Numbered from the stretch's first letter, positions 13,040 through 25,314 are shown. The stretch is 64,000 nucleotides of DNA from Paramecium pentaurelia (GCA_905183005.1 CAJJDO010000077.1:278152-342151), one strand, 5' to 3'. Notes: generated by a model from the letters alone, not told the origin. A program made the numbers and translations.

Positions 13040-13568
13040 ATGAATCTATTGTAATAAGTTCTAAGGATTATTAATTTGTAAATTAAAAAGAAATTCTATA
13101 TATATTTAGATCAATAGTGTGTTAATATAAGCATTTTTATTAAGATTATTTTGAGAAAGACCCTGATATTAATAATATAAATTAAAAAAATAAATAAATA
13201 ATATCATTGAAATCCCTCAAAACTGTTTAAATATAATAGAATTTCATTAATTTAAGAGATATTATGAGCAAAATAAATTTGAATCATAAAAAAATATGAA
13301 GAGTTTAAAATTCAAATTCAGATTAATTATTTTTAATTAGCATAATAAAGATTTTATTCTCTTAGTTAATTTCCTCAAATAATTAATTAAAGCTGCTATC
13401 TATTAATAAATAAAAGTCTTTAAAAATAATTATATATTTTAATTTAAATAGAATTATGTTTGACAAGAATATATATTTAATTTTCAATAGATCAAATTGA
13501 TTATAAATGGCTTCATAAATAGTCAGACATTTATCCTAAGAATTCATCAATTTGAATTACTCATTTGA
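13040..13568 (+). CDS. Hypothetical small protein, four exons
   Basis: Start at 13040, TGA at 13566. Three introns of about 32-33 nt (starting near 13078, 13218 and 13460, all GT..AG) join four pieces into ~145 residues. The pieces are protein-like: HFYQDYFEKDPDINNI, then RYYEQNKFESQKNMKSLKFK, LVNFLKQLIKAAIYQQIKVF and QTFILRIHQFELLI. No family recognised. The start is only 36 bp from the alternative start of the divergent CRAL-TRIO gene. It depends on the intron model, so confidence is moderate. Confidence 0.5.
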
Positions 13569-13654
13569 AATAATAAACCAAATTTTAGTAATTAATTTAA
13601 ATTATATAATTTTACTTTATAAATAGTAAATTGAATAAAAACCAAATATAAACA

Positions 13655-14591
13655 TCAAAAAAACTTTGCAAATCTTTTAGGCAATGTTTTATTTGGTGGT
13701 CTTTCTTTGTTCATTTTGCCATGTTAAGAACAATAATCTGAACTCATTCCTTTATTTAATAAAAATACACATTCATTGCATGGTAGTGGTCGTCTAAAAA
13801 ATTGGATTAAGTTATTACCCAAAATATTTAATTTCAGCTTAATCTCTAAATCCTCTTATTTTGTATTAATTTGATTCATCATTTTATGTTTCTAGTTTAG
13901 TTTTCTCATTTTTTACTAATTAATTTGAAACTTATGCTTTAACAGATTTAATATGTTATTTCAATTTTTAATATTCAGGTTTTTATTCTTAAATTACAAA
14001 ACCATTTTCTTTATCATTTCTTCTTTCTGTTGTAGTTGTTATTATTTAAGTTGATTTTGGAACACTTTTTTATGTTTTTTATTAAAAATCTTTCTTTATT
14101 TAATTATTTTCTAGTTGATGATGTTTCTTTGATCTCATTTTTTAAATACTCTCTTTTTAAGTTTTGTTATTTTGTTTACTTTAATCCTACTATTATTTTT
14201 ATTAAACCTATTATTATTATTATTATTGATTTTATTATTTAAATTGTTTATCATATTTAGGATATATCTATAATTAATTATCATCATTGTCTGATTCATC
14301 AATTTCTTATTACAATTTACGCTCTGATGATTATAGTAATTACTTTTATAATTCTAATTGTTTAATATCATTTCTTAATGGTGAATATTAAGATTGACTA
14401 TAATTTTAACTATGACTTCTCTCAGGAGTCATCTCTTCATCTTAATCCTCTTAACTTTCATTTAATTAATTTCTTAGTTAATTGAGCTCATAATTAAGAG
14501 ATTTTTATTTTGATTCTTCTGCTTCAAAACGTTTTTATTATAGGCTACTTGCTTTTTCTAAACTCAAATCAATTTGATCTATAATTGACAT
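13655..14591 (-). CDS. Q/N-rich coiled-coil protein with C-terminal Cys/His motif
   Basis: About 300 residues from MSIIDQIDLSLEKASSLQ (14591) to TGA at 13655. It opens with a charged coiled coil, then a long Gln/Asn/Lys-rich part with poly-Gln coded by TAA repeats (antisense of the (TTA)n tract near 14205-14240). A 25-nt intron near 13805-13829 leads to a compact end with CNECVFLL, DYCSQHGKMNKERPPNK and a basic terminus. The spaced Cys/Cys...Cys/His could bind zinc, but the family is not recognised. Confidence 0.7.
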
Positions 14592-14846
14592 TCAAATTTA
14601 ATAACAGCTTTTATAAATATTTATATAAATTTAATTATCTTAAAATTTTGATATGTTTAATATAATTCAATATAAATTAGTTGTTCTTATATAAACAAAT
14701 TTACTTAATGTATATAAGTAATAACAATTAATTTTTATGGAAATATTAAGATTATTACAAATCTATTTTTTTAATAATTTATTAATGAGTTTCATAATTA
14801 ATAAAATAAATTTAGAAAATCGAAACTTAAATATTAACTTAGTGAA

Positions 14847-15592
14847 ATGATTGTAAATATCATAAAACTTTTAATAAAAGGAATTTTCAAATATATACTT
14901 CCTATTCTCTTTACTTTATTCATTATTTATTAATGGCCAAATCTGAATGCTAATTAGGCAAGAATATTACTGAGTATTTATGTATTGTTGATTGTAAGAG
15001 TGGAGAATTGTTTTGCATTTTATAGGTCTTCTATTTATTATATGTAGATTTTATAAACAGAAAAGTATATTTGAATATGAAATGACAATTTTTTTGTCAA
15101 CTGTGAAAGTTGTAAATTCATTCTAAGTATAAACTTCTAATGGATCAATATATATAATAGTATAAATAAAATATAAAATTATATATTAATTGATTAAACA
15201 ATACAATATACAATTAATAGATTTGTGAATGGATATTCGATTTATTTTTACTATGTAATGCTCTTTGTTATGCAATCTCTTTTTTTACTATTATCATCTT
15301 TGTATTTATTATGATATTTGGACTTATCAGAGGAAACTTCCCTTCTTTCAATCTCGGCTTATCTCCAGAAGAGTTATAAAAATTAACTAGAAAACCATGG
15401 ATTGAATATTAAGTAATATACTAAGAAGATTGTCCTATATGTTTATGTTAATTAGAATAAATGGAAATTGTGGCCTAATTGCCTAAATGTAATCATTATT
15501 TTCATGATACTTGTATTGATGAATGGCTTAATGAAAAACCTTTATGTCCATCTTGTAGAAATAATGTGAGAATGGCATTACTAAATGATTGA
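14847..15592 (+). CDS. Membrane RING-H2 protein, interrupted by a 143-bp insertion
   Basis: About 200 residues once 15066-15208 is removed. From the ATG at 14847: an N-terminal TM (YILPILFTLFIIYQW), a second hydrophobic stretch, then CEWIFDLFLLCNALCYAISF and a further TM, a 30-residue linker, and a RING-H2 (CPICLC...CNHYFHDTCIDEW...CPSC) just before TGA at 15590. The frame upstream of 15066 and the frame downstream of 15211 join exactly when the TA-bounded insert is taken out; as it stands the insert carries stops. No GT..AG intron solves the break. Probably a membrane-anchored E3 ligase, like many Paramecium RING proteins. Confidence 0.8.
15066..15210 (+). mobile_element. Candidate retained internal eliminated sequence (IES), TA-bounded
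   Basis: A 143-bp segment flanked by TA at 15066-15067 and 15209-15210. Its ends read inward TATATTTG (left) and TATATTGT (right, reverse complement), sharing TATATT, a loose match to the Paramecium Tc1/mariner-like IES end consensus TAYAGYNR (the G is not matched). Precise excision leaving one TA restores the RING-H2 frame (codons AAG-TAC-AAT). The insert is non-coding, very AT-rich, not a multiple of three and contains in-frame TGA. Confidence 0.65.
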
Positions 15593-16245
15593 TTAATTTT
15601 TATAATTTATGAAGTCAACAGAATATAAATATACTACAACTTGGTTGAGACCAAGATCCAAAAATCTCTATCAAATAATACTTGAACATCAATAAAAGGA
15701 TGTATTTAATGAACAAATCTTGACAGCCTCTTGTCTCTAGACTCCTGCCAAATATTAAAAGGACGAATCTCAAATTGAGATCATCAATCAAATCAATTCA
15801 TTTTAACAAATATCTAATCTAGATATAGAAAAGCTTATTAATCCTCTACATTTATTTGAATCTTCTATCTCAGAAATTCAAATGAATGAGTCTGTAAGCA
15901 ATTTAGTCAATTATTAAAAAAAAGAGATTTCATAAGAACTAAATAAATATCTAACTAATCTCAGTATAGTAAATTTTATTACCAAATATAGAATATTAGA
16001 ATCAGGATTTGCTTTCATAATTAGATTACAATAAAATTAATCTGTTTAATTAATTTTAAACTAAAATTCTGAATTAAAATTTGCAATTAGACATTAATAT
16101 CATAATATAGTATGTGAATCTACACATTCTTAAAGAATACTTAAACCAAACACCTTAAATATAATTAAAAATTAAGTAACCATTGAAAATGTTGGAGATT
16201 TGTCTATACCAATATGTTTTTACATACATTCATGATTTTTATTTT
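15204..16245 (+). repeat. Direct repeat copy 1 (1,042 bp), left-contig end
   Basis: This block is repeated without visible difference at 16247-17288, exactly 1,043 bp downstream, and the two copies are separated only by an N. Copy 1 ends at the N and copy 2 begins immediately after it, which is the signature of two overlapping contig ends joined without merging. It is probably not a biological duplication. Confidence 0.9.
15609..16235 (+). CDS. Hypothetical 208-codon protein (copy 1)
   Basis: Single exon from MKSTEYKYTTTWLRPRSK to TGA at 16233. It starts 16 bp after the RING-H2 stop. The middle is helical and polar (INPLHLFESSISEIQMNESVSN), the second half mixed alpha/beta (NFITKYRILESGFAFIIRLQQ; VTIENVGDLSIPICFYIHS). 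No signal peptide, TM or known motif. The even codon use and absence of TGA over 208 codons support a real gene; function unknown. Confidence 0.7.
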
Positions 16246-16246
16246 N
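16246..16246. other. Assembly gap (single N)
   Basis: The only ambiguous base seen in the window. It lies exactly between the two copies of the 1,042-bp repeat and marks a scaffold join. Confidence 0.95.
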
Positions 16247-16635
16247 CAATATACAATTAATAGATTTGTGAATGGATATTCGATTTATTTTTACTATGTA
16301 ATGCTCTTTGTTATGCAATCTCTTTTTTTACTATTATCATCTTTGTATTTATTATGATATTTGGACTTATCAGAGGAAACTTCCCTTCTTTCAATCTCGG
16401 CTTATCTCCAGAAGAGTTATAAAAATTAACTAGAAAACCATGGATTGAATATTAAGTAATATACTAAGAAGATTGTCCTATATGTTTATGTTAATTAGAA
16501 TAAATGGAAATTGTGGCCTAATTGCCTAAATGTAATCATTATTTTCATGATACTTGTATTGATGAATGGCTTAATGAAAAACCTTTATGTCCATCTTGTA
16601 GAAATAATGTGAGAATGGCATTACTAAATGATTGA
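16247..16635 (+). pseudogene. Duplicate 3' part of the RING-H2 gene (probable assembly artefact)
   Basis: Identical to 15204-15592: it begins inside the IES right end and carries the last TM, linker and RING-H2 to the TGA at 16633. It has no start of its own. It should be merged with the upstream copy rather than counted as a gene. Confidence 0.8.
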
Positions 16636-16651
16636 TTAATTTTTATAATTT

Positions 16652-17278
16652 ATGAAGTCAACAGAATATAAATATACTACAACTTGGTTGAGACCAAGAT
16701 CCAAAAATCTCTATCAAATAATACTTGAACATCAATAAAAGGATGTATTTAATGAACAAATCTTGACAGCCTCTTGTCTCTAGACTCCTGCCAAATATTA
16801 AAAGGACGAATCTCAAATTGAGATCATCAATCAAATCAATTCATTTTAACAAATATCTAATCTAGATATAGAAAAGCTTATTAATCCTCTACATTTATTT
16901 GAATCTTCTATCTCAGAAATTCAAATGAATGAGTCTGTAAGCAATTTAGTCAATTATTAAAAAAAAGAGATTTCATAAGAACTAAATAAATATCTAACTA
17001 ATCTCAGTATAGTAAATTTTATTACCAAATATAGAATATTAGAATCAGGATTTGCTTTCATAATTAGATTACAATAAAATTAATCTGTTTAATTAATTTT
17101 AAACTAAAATTCTGAATTAAAATTTGCAATTAGACATTAATATCATAATATAGTATGTGAATCTACACATTCTTAAAGAATACTTAAACCAAACACCTTA
17201 AATATAATTAAAAATTAAGTAACCATTGAAAATGTTGGAGATTTGTCTATACCAATATGTTTTTACATACATTCATGA
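16652..17278 (+). CDS. Hypothetical 208-codon protein (copy 2, probable assembly duplicate)
   Basis: Base-for-base the same as the gene at 15609-16235, with TGA at 17276. Because the repeat ends exactly at the N, this is most likely the same locus seen twice. Sequence after 17288 (TATATATATC..) is the true downstream context. Confidence 0.7.
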
Positions 17279-17365
17279 TTTTTATTTTATTATATATATC
17301 TATTCATTAGATATAATTATTTTTTAATTAAAATATAAATATATTTTTATTTATTAATTGTTCTT

Positions 17366-17666
17366 TCAATTTAATTCCATAAACTTACTTAATTTATTAT
17401 CCTCATTATTTTTTAATTTATAAACATAAACATTTAGCAAATCTTCTTTTATAAATACTATAATAGTATTAACCATGATATTAATATGTTTTTTTACTTA
17501 TTATTTAAAATAATCTCTTATAAGTGATCTTAATTTTTATTACTTAAAATATTAGCCAGCAAATTATCTTAAGAAAATGAAAAAATAAGTCAAAAACAAA
17601 AGTAAGTGATAAAGAATGATAATTTTAATCTAACATCATTTAACCAGCATAATCAAATTTAAACAT
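17366..17666 (-). CDS. Candidate small gene, weak
   Basis: A convincing C-terminal exon reads LRSLIRDYFKQQ, then NTIIVFIKEDLLNVYVYK, then a charged end to TGA at 17366. A possible N-terminal exon starts at 17666 (MFKFDYAGQMMLD). The two are in different frames and the intron(s) joining them could not be placed with confidence. No family recognised. Confidence 0.35.
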
Positions 17667-18573
17667 TGTAAAAAGTATATCTTTCAATATTTATTTATTA
17701 TTTAAATATTATTTTGTTAACTAAAATTCTACTCATATTATAATAAATAAAAATGAAAACTTTAAAGTATAATTATCTATCAGCATCTTAAGCAACTACT
17801 AATCTTTTTTTTGATAAACAATTGCTATGACTATTCCTTTTACTCGTATTCAAATTTTATGAATCCAAGTTTAAATAATGAATACATACAAGATAAACAT
17901 TAAAATTGTATAAGAATAATGGTATTATTAGTTAAGAATAGAGTATTTTCATACATAAAGTATTATCAGCTATTATATTGTAATTATATAATTTTCATTC
18001 TATTATAAATCAAGTTAAGTTTATTAAATTTACTTTTTCCTTTAATAAGCACATATCAAATCTACAGAAATATTAAAAATAATAATAATATCTTTAGTTT
18101 TAATTATTTATATATTGTACTACATAATATTTTAATAAATTACTAATTTTAACAATAATACATTAACTTAAAATAATTTAACAAAAAGAAAGGATCTAAA
18201 AATTTGTATAAACGTAATTTTATAGTAAGATCTCTTAAAGATAAAGATTAATAAAAAAAATATACTACATTTTAATATTACTCTAAATTATGAATAAAAC
18301 CTGGAATTATAAGATTGTTTATGACTAATCCATGATTAAATGCTTTTTAAATGAATTATTCTCTCTATTTTATATGAGGAGGAATTGGCAAATTAATAAA
18401 TAGATATATTTTATAAAATTTGATAAAATATATAGTTAAATTTACATTTACTAAACAAAATTTTAGTTATGCTTGATTGAATTTTCTACCTTTAGGATTG
18501 AAAATTAAAGACTTAATGATGTATGTTTATATTTTTTTATATTTTATATATATATATATATCATATACCTCCA
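17667..18573. other. Long AT-rich spacer with unconvincing open frames
   Basis: About 900 bp. A TGA-free plus frame at 17859-18293 (144 codons, hydrophobic then Lys-rich) and an antisense TGA-free frame both exist, so neither can be trusted in DNA this AT-rich with one stop codon. A (TA)n run lies at about 18545-18560. No RNA gene seen. Confidence 0.5.
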
Positions 18574-19422
18574 TCATTTGGGTCCTTCTTCATCTTCTAA
18601 TTCAGAAGTCCAAAGAGTGAGGTTGTCTCTAATTAATTGCATAATTGTGGTGGCATCCTTATATTATGATTCTTCGATTTATTCGATATCAGCAATAGCA
18701 TCATCGAAAGCCTTGAAGATATTTTGAAAAAATATATACTTGTTTAGCTAAGCTGCATGCCTTTGTTGGGTCATTCAAGACTTCATAGTAGAAAACTGAG
18801 AAGTTGAGAGCAAGACCTAATCTAATGGGATTTGTGGTTTTGAGCTCTGAATTAGCAACATTTGAAGCTTGTTAGTAAGCTTCTAATGCTCCATCAGCAG
18901 CATGTTTATGTTAGTCTCCACTTGAATATTCTGAAATGTATCTATGATAGTCTCCCTTCATCTTGAAATAGAAGACTTTAGCTTCTGAATTAGTAGCTGT
19001 CCTGATGAGTGAAGTGTCAATGAGGTTGAGGACATCATTACAAAATCCGTTCAATTCTTATTCAATTTTTTTCTTGTAAGCTCTAATTAAGGTGAGGTTT
19101 CTTTGACTTGCTGGATTTGTTTGAGCCTAAAATAATAATGATATAAAGATGATTTAATATAAGGGACAAGTTTTTGAATTAATAAAAATTGAGATTTCTA
19201 TACCTTTCCTTCTTCCTTATTCTCAATGCTAGAAAGGACTCTCCATGCTGTTCTTCTTCCTCCAATGCTGTTTTTGTAAGCAACAGAGAGCAAGTTTCTC
19301 TCTTCTACTGACAATTCTTGTCCTACACTAACTAATTGTTTGATGTAGTTGACCATGTCCTCGAATCTCTCTGTTTACTCTGTGAGTCTAGCCATATATA
19401 GCAATTCGTCTCTGCTGGTCAT
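18574..19422 (-). CDS. 14-3-3 protein
   Basis: About 245 residues; binds phosphoserine/phosphothreonine motifs on client proteins as a dimer. Start MTSRDELLYMARLTEQTERF at 19422, TGA at 18574. Family signatures are intact: RNLLSVAYKNSIGGRR (signature 1, with the phosphopeptide-binding Lys), VFYFKMKGDYHRY (the Arg-Tyr pair of the binding groove), and DDAIADIEQIEESQYKDATT leading to LIRDNLTLWTS (signature 2). The tail is short and acidic (DEEGPK). One 27-nt intron lies near 18714-18740. The other, at 19127-19203, is 77 nt, far longer than the other introns in this window. Confidence 0.97.
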
Positions 19423-19971
19423 CTCAAAAAAAAATAAATAAAAAATTCAAATTTAGTTAAGAGTTACCAAGTATATAAACCCCCAATCTATTTAATATAA
19501 ATTCAATTTTTAATAATTCCCCAATTATTTTTATTATTTGTGATATAATAATAAATAATATTCTTAAATTTAAACATTCAATTTTTGTATTATTGATATT
19601 CTTGATGATAGTAAATAATAGAAAAGGTGTTGATATATAGATTGAAAAATTAAGTAATTTAATAGATTTTAAAAAGTCAAATAATAACACTTTATAAGTC
19701 ATATGATGTATTAAAGAAATATAATAGAAGGAGATTTGGATTGAGATATGGAAATTAAAGGTATTTAGATGAAGATGTTACAATTTTAAATTAAATATAA
19801 ATTTATTATTAACTAATAAATTAATTTATATTATTACACATTATTGTTTTTATGAACAAACTAATATTGATGAATAATTAAATTATTCCATAAAATGGGG
19901 GATTTTTTATAGAATGATCCCATAGAAGAGTTTGATTATATAGAGATTTGTATTAAATAAATTACTAAATC
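19423..19971. promoter_or_regulatory. Divergent spacer between 14-3-3 and ABCA genes
   Basis: 549 bp, AT-rich, between two divergent start codons. No gene is convincing: the minus-strand frame at 19457-19702 is low-complexity Ile/Leu/Asn. It probably holds both promoters. Confidence 0.5.
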
Positions 19972-22900
19972 ATGTCTCACTTAACAGCATTACTAAGAAA
20001 GAACTATATATTATGGAAGAGGAATTGTTGTTGTTCGGTATGCGAAATCATACTTCCTTTGTTTTTCATTGGATTATTGTTAACAATCAGGTACTTTTAA
20101 TGTTAAAAATAGAGCTCAAGTTGAAATAGATGAAATACCTGAATCATCTTACTTAAAAGTAAACAAAGATTCAGATTTGCCTCGAATTCTTGCTCCAAAC
20201 TTAAATAATTTTCCCAAAAATCCAGATTAAGACACTGAAAAATTGCTGAAAATACTACCTTAGTTGAAGTATGTATATTATTATATGTTAGAAATTGTAT
20301 TGACAATAGAGATAATTCAGGAGCTTCATACAGAAATGGATTCATTGGAATTGGACCAAAAGAGAATGATGTGGCCCAGAAATTATCAAATTACTTTGTT
20401 GATTATTATGGATATGATGTAAAATGGTTCAAAAATAATGATGAAATTGATGATTATGTGAGATAAGAAGGATATAATAAACTAGAAGATACTAAAGGTC
20501 TTTGTCTAGCAATAATATTTGAAAAAGATGATTTTGCTTAAAAGGATTTTAGCTATACTTTAAGATTCAACACTTCAGATTCGACAGATTACATAGAGTA
20601 TCCATTAAATAGAAAGGATAAGATCAATTCATTTAAATAGTAATGATTCTTAAATATATTATTAGTGAGGATTAAGAAATTACATATTTATTTTATGAAA
20701 ATGGATTTCTTACTATTCAAAATTGGATTGATAATTTAATTATTCAATAATATGATTCATCTGTAACAATAGAGCCAACTCTTAGTCATGTTAGATCAAG
20801 AGATCATATTGAAGATAAGTTTCCAGATTTCGTAAATGGAGCATATGGAATATATCTAACATTGCCATTGATGATTGTATTTTTAAGGATGACTCATGGA
20901 ATAATTTATGAAAAAGAGAAGAAATTAAGAGAAGGAATGAAGATAATGGGATTAAGTAATACTTAATTTTATATGTCATGGATAATTCAATACCTATTAA
21001 TCTATGGAGTCATATCTATCTTGGCTACAGCTATTCTAAGTATCTTTATATTTTAATATAATTTTAGAAAGCATGATATTTGTAGAATCTGGTTGGGGAT
21101 TTATATTCTTAAATTATTACTTATGCTGTTTGGTTTTAATAGTTTAATCACTATTTTTGTCTGTGTTTTTCTCATAAGCTTTAACAGGATTAATAGTTTC
21201 AATTGTTTGGTATTTACTAATGTTTTAAATGTTAAATATGGTACCTGGTAATGCTATTCCAACTAGAAGTTAATATTGGGGAGTCTCCTTTTCAAGTCAA
21301 GCATCATTAGCATTTTCATTTGGTGTGGTTACTCTTATGGAATCATAAGGTAATGGATTTGATGGATCCAATTTAACAACAACTATAAATAATTATAGTA
21401 TTTCTATAGCTTGGACTTGGCATATTATCAATTTTTTTGTATATTTGATTTTGGCCATATATTTGGATTAAGTATTTCCAAATGAATGGGGTGTTAAGAA
21501 ACATCCATTATTCTTTATTAATTGGATTTGGAAAAAGGATAGAATGGATAGAGTAAGTCATTCATCAATGTCATTGGAAAGAATGAATACACATGATGAT
21601 AAATTTGAAGAAGTTGAATAAGCTTTAAAGGAATAAGAATTAAAAAATGAGGCACTTATTATTAGAGGATTATATAGAACATATCCAAATGGTAAATAGG
21701 CTGTAAGTAACCTAAATTTATCAATGTATTAAGGATAGATATTTGCATTATTAGGACATAATGGTGCTGGTAAGACATCAACAATTTCTATGCTTACAGG
21801 TTTATTGGAAATTACAAAAGGAGATGTAATTGGTTATGGTTTTGATGTAAAAACTGAATTATAAGAATTAAGAAAAATTATGGGTGTATGTCCATAACAT
21901 GATATATTATTTGATAATTTGACTGTAAAAGAACATTTGGAATTGTTTGCTTAATTTAAAGGAATGAAATCTAGTGAAATTTAAGATTAGATAACTAAAA
22001 TAATAGCTGATGTTGATTTGACTGATAAAACAGATTATCTAAGTAAGAATCTATCAGGTGGTTAAAAAAGAAGATTATCAGTTGCTATAGCATTTATTGG
22101 AAATTCAAAATTAGTATATTTAGATGAGCCAACTTCTGGAATGGATACAAGTGCAAGAAGATATATTTGGGAAATGTTAAAGAATTACAAAGATAATAGA
22201 ATTATTGTTTTAACAACTCATTTTATGGATGAAGCAGATTTCTTAGGAGATAGAATTGGTATAATGGGTGAAGGTAAATTATTATGTTCTGGAAGTAGTG
22301 TGTTTTTAAAGAATAGATTTGGAGTTGGATATAATTTAACTTTAGTTAAAGATAATACATAAGTTGAATCTTAAACAATAATAGATAACATAATTAATTA
22401 TATTAATACAGCTACTATTTTATCTAATGTATCTGCAGAAGTAGTTATGTAATTACCAATTGAATAGATTGATAAATTCCCAAATTTGTTTGAGTATTTA
22501 GATAAAAACATGAAAAGTTTACATATTTCTACATATGGAATCAGTATTACTACTTTAGAAGAGGTTTTCTTAAAAGTGGCAAAAATAGGAGCTGGACATG
22601 AATAAGTTGATGATGTACAAAATCAAGAAAAAAATAATTAGATTAATTAAAATTTAGACTTAAAAATTGAAAAAATAGAAGGATTTTGTTCTATTTTTTT
22701 TTAACATTTATTTGCATTAATGTAGAAAAGATTTAGAATATTTAGAAGGGATATTAGAGGATTGATTTGTGAAATATTTGTACCAATATTAATAGTAATT
22801 TCTGGATTAGCTTTAATGACAGTCAAATGGATGAAAGATGATGAATTGGCAATTATTACACCATAAGATCTTTATGATAATTAGAAATTGTAATTGTTTT

Positions 22901-25239
22901 GGGGTGGAGATTAAACTGGCTAAAATTTGATGTAATATTTTTCAACTGATGATTGGACTATTTCTAAATTATCTTCAAATTTAGAATAAGCTGATAAAGA
23001 ATATTTTGATTAATTTGAATTAAGAGAAAGTCCAGGATGGTATTTCTTTAATTAATTTGTTGGTTCTACATATTCCTATTGGTTTTTACAAAATTCAGTC
23101 TTTGTTCAAAGTTCTCCATTACTATTAAATCAAATGAATTAAGCAATCTTAAGAAAAGTTACAAATAGTGCTTCAGCCAGTATTGAATTATCTTTTTATC
23201 CATTCCCATAAACTCATAATGAAAAAAGTATTGATTAATCAGTTGCAGGATATTTATCAGCCTTTATATTTTCAATTGGATTTGCATTCATTCCAGCATC
23301 AATTATTTCATTTATTGTAAAAGAAAGAGAAATAAATATTAAACATTAACAATTAGTTTCTGGTGTATCAGTCTTAGCTTATTGGACAAGTAATTGGATA
23401 ATTGATATAGTTAAACATTTAATACCAGCAATTGTAAGTGCATTAATGGTATTAGCATTTGATATAGATGCATTAATATTGGATGGCAATTATGGAGCAG
23501 TATTTCTATTTTTTATTCTTTATGGATGGGCCATTATACCTTTTAGCTATGCTTTAAGTTTCTTTTTCAAAGTTCCAGGAAACTCATTATTATCATCTTT
23601 CTTTATTCATCTTGTGTTTGGATCTATTCTTAGTATTGTTATTTATGTATTTTTCTTAATTGAATCTACTAGAGATGCTGCCTCATATTTGGTTTGGATC
23701 TTCAGACCTATACCATCATTCTCATTTGCTTTAGGATTATTAAGAACAAGTTTAAAATAATTTTTTGAATTGATTTTTGAAAATTCAATTACTCCACCTA
23801 ATACATTTGCAATGAGAGTTGCAGGTGAAGATTTATTAGTACTTGCAATAAGTGGAGTTGGATATATGATTATTGTATTTATATTGGAATTCTTTGAAGA
23901 TAATGGTTCATTATAAAAATTGGGATCAAATGAAGCATCCATTCCTTATAATCCAAAAATATTAGATGATGATGTTTAAAAAGAATAATAATTATGTTAA
24001 AATTATAGACCTTAAGATTAAGCAATTTTAGTTAGAAATTTAAGAAAGGTCTTTATGTTAGAGAAGAAATAACATAAAGTTGCAGTTGATAATATTTCAT
24101 TTTCAGTTGGTAATGGAGAAGTCTTTAGTTTATTGGGTGTTAATGGAGCTGGTAAAACAACTACATTTAAAATATTATCAGGAGAATTAAAACCAACTTC
24201 TGGAGTAGCTTATGTATCTGGATATAGTGTTATTGATTAAATTTAAGATGCAAGAAAACATATTGGATATTGTCCATAATTTGATGCTTTATTAGATAAT
24301 CTTACAGTTTAAGAACATTTAGAATTATTTGCTAAAATTAAAGGGATTACTAATACACATCTTAATGAATTAGTTGAAAAAAAGATGGTTGAAATGGATC
24401 TAAAGAGATTTGAATCTGTTGAAGCTGGTTAATTATCAGGAGGTAATAAAAGAAAATTATCAGTTGCTATTGCTATGATTGGTAATCCACCTATTGTATT
24501 TCTTGATGAACCATCTACTGGTATGGATCCAGAAGCTAGAAGATTCATGTGGAATGTTATATCAAGAATATCTACTTAAAGAAAATAAAGTTCAATTATA
24601 TTGACTACTCATTCAATGGAAGAAGCAGAAGCATTATCAACAAAAGTTGCAATTTAAGTAGATGGTAATTTAAGATGTTTTGGATCTGTCTAACATGTCA
24701 AAAATAAATATGGTTAAGGATATGAGGTTGAAATTAAATTATAGAAACCAAAAATTAATATGTTAGATTAAATTATTGATTAAATGGGATTGAGTAAAGG
24801 TATAAGATTAAATCAATCAGCTACTCTTAGTGCTTTATAAAAGATTCATTAACCATAATTAATGAGTTAAATCTAACCTAAAGAATCAGGATCACATTTG
24901 TATAATGATTTAAATAGACATGGTATTAGTGTTGAAACTTTAGCAGAGTATATACTTGTTGAATAGAATGGAAAAAAATTATTAGAATTTGTTTAGTAAT
25001 AACTTGGACAATATGAAATTATTGAACATTTCTAAACATTTTATAGAATTAGATTACTTTCTAATATTTCAGCTGGTAAATTATTTTCAGCTTTTGAAAA
25101 AAATAAATAACAATTGACAATTTCCTAATATTCAATTAAATAAGCTTCAATTGAATAGATATTTAATATCTTTGCCAAACAAGATCTATTATAGAAAGAT
25201 CAAAAATAAGAATAAGTTTAAATTCAAGTAGAATCATGA
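19972..25239 (+). CDS. ABC transporter, subfamily A, full length
   Basis: About 1,680 residues in two halves, each TM domain plus nucleotide-binding domain; ABCA proteins move lipids or hydrophobic compounds across membranes. Start MSHLTALLRKNYILWKRN, the classic ABCA first helix, at 19972; TGA at 25237. TMD1 has a large lumenal loop after TM1. NBD1: GHNGAGKTS, CPQHDILFDNLTVKEHL, LSGGQKRR, YLDEPTSGMD. TMD2 has its own large loop. NBD2: GVNGAGKTT, CPQFDALLDNLTVQEHL, LSGGNKRK, FLDEPSTGMD, HSMEEAEAL. All Walker A/B residues are intact, so it should be active. The NBD2 signature has Asn for Gln. Several ~22-27-nt introns (first near 20089-20110). Paramecium has many ABCA paralogues; the substrate is unknown. 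Confidence 0.95.
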
Positions 25240-25314
25240 TTATTCATTGTTATTTATATTTTAATAATAAATTTTAAGTTTTGAAATATATATTCAGATT
25301 ATTTGTTCAAACAA

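Noticed and set aside
15065..15220. 156-nt GT..AG intron in the RING-H2 gene
   Set aside because: Splicing there produces the wrong frame with an early TGA; a TA-to-TA excision restores the frame instead.
15609..17278. Recent tandem gene duplication
   Set aside because: Copies appear identical over 1,042 bp and meet exactly at an N, which fits an assembly overlap better.
17859..18293. 144-codon plus-strand gene
   Set aside because: An equally open frame exists antisense; with one stop codon and this AT content, such lengths arise by chance.
18545..18562. (TA)n as telomere or origin
   Set aside because: Simple TA runs occur several times in spacers. Paramecium telomeres are C4A2/C3A3 repeats, which are absent here.
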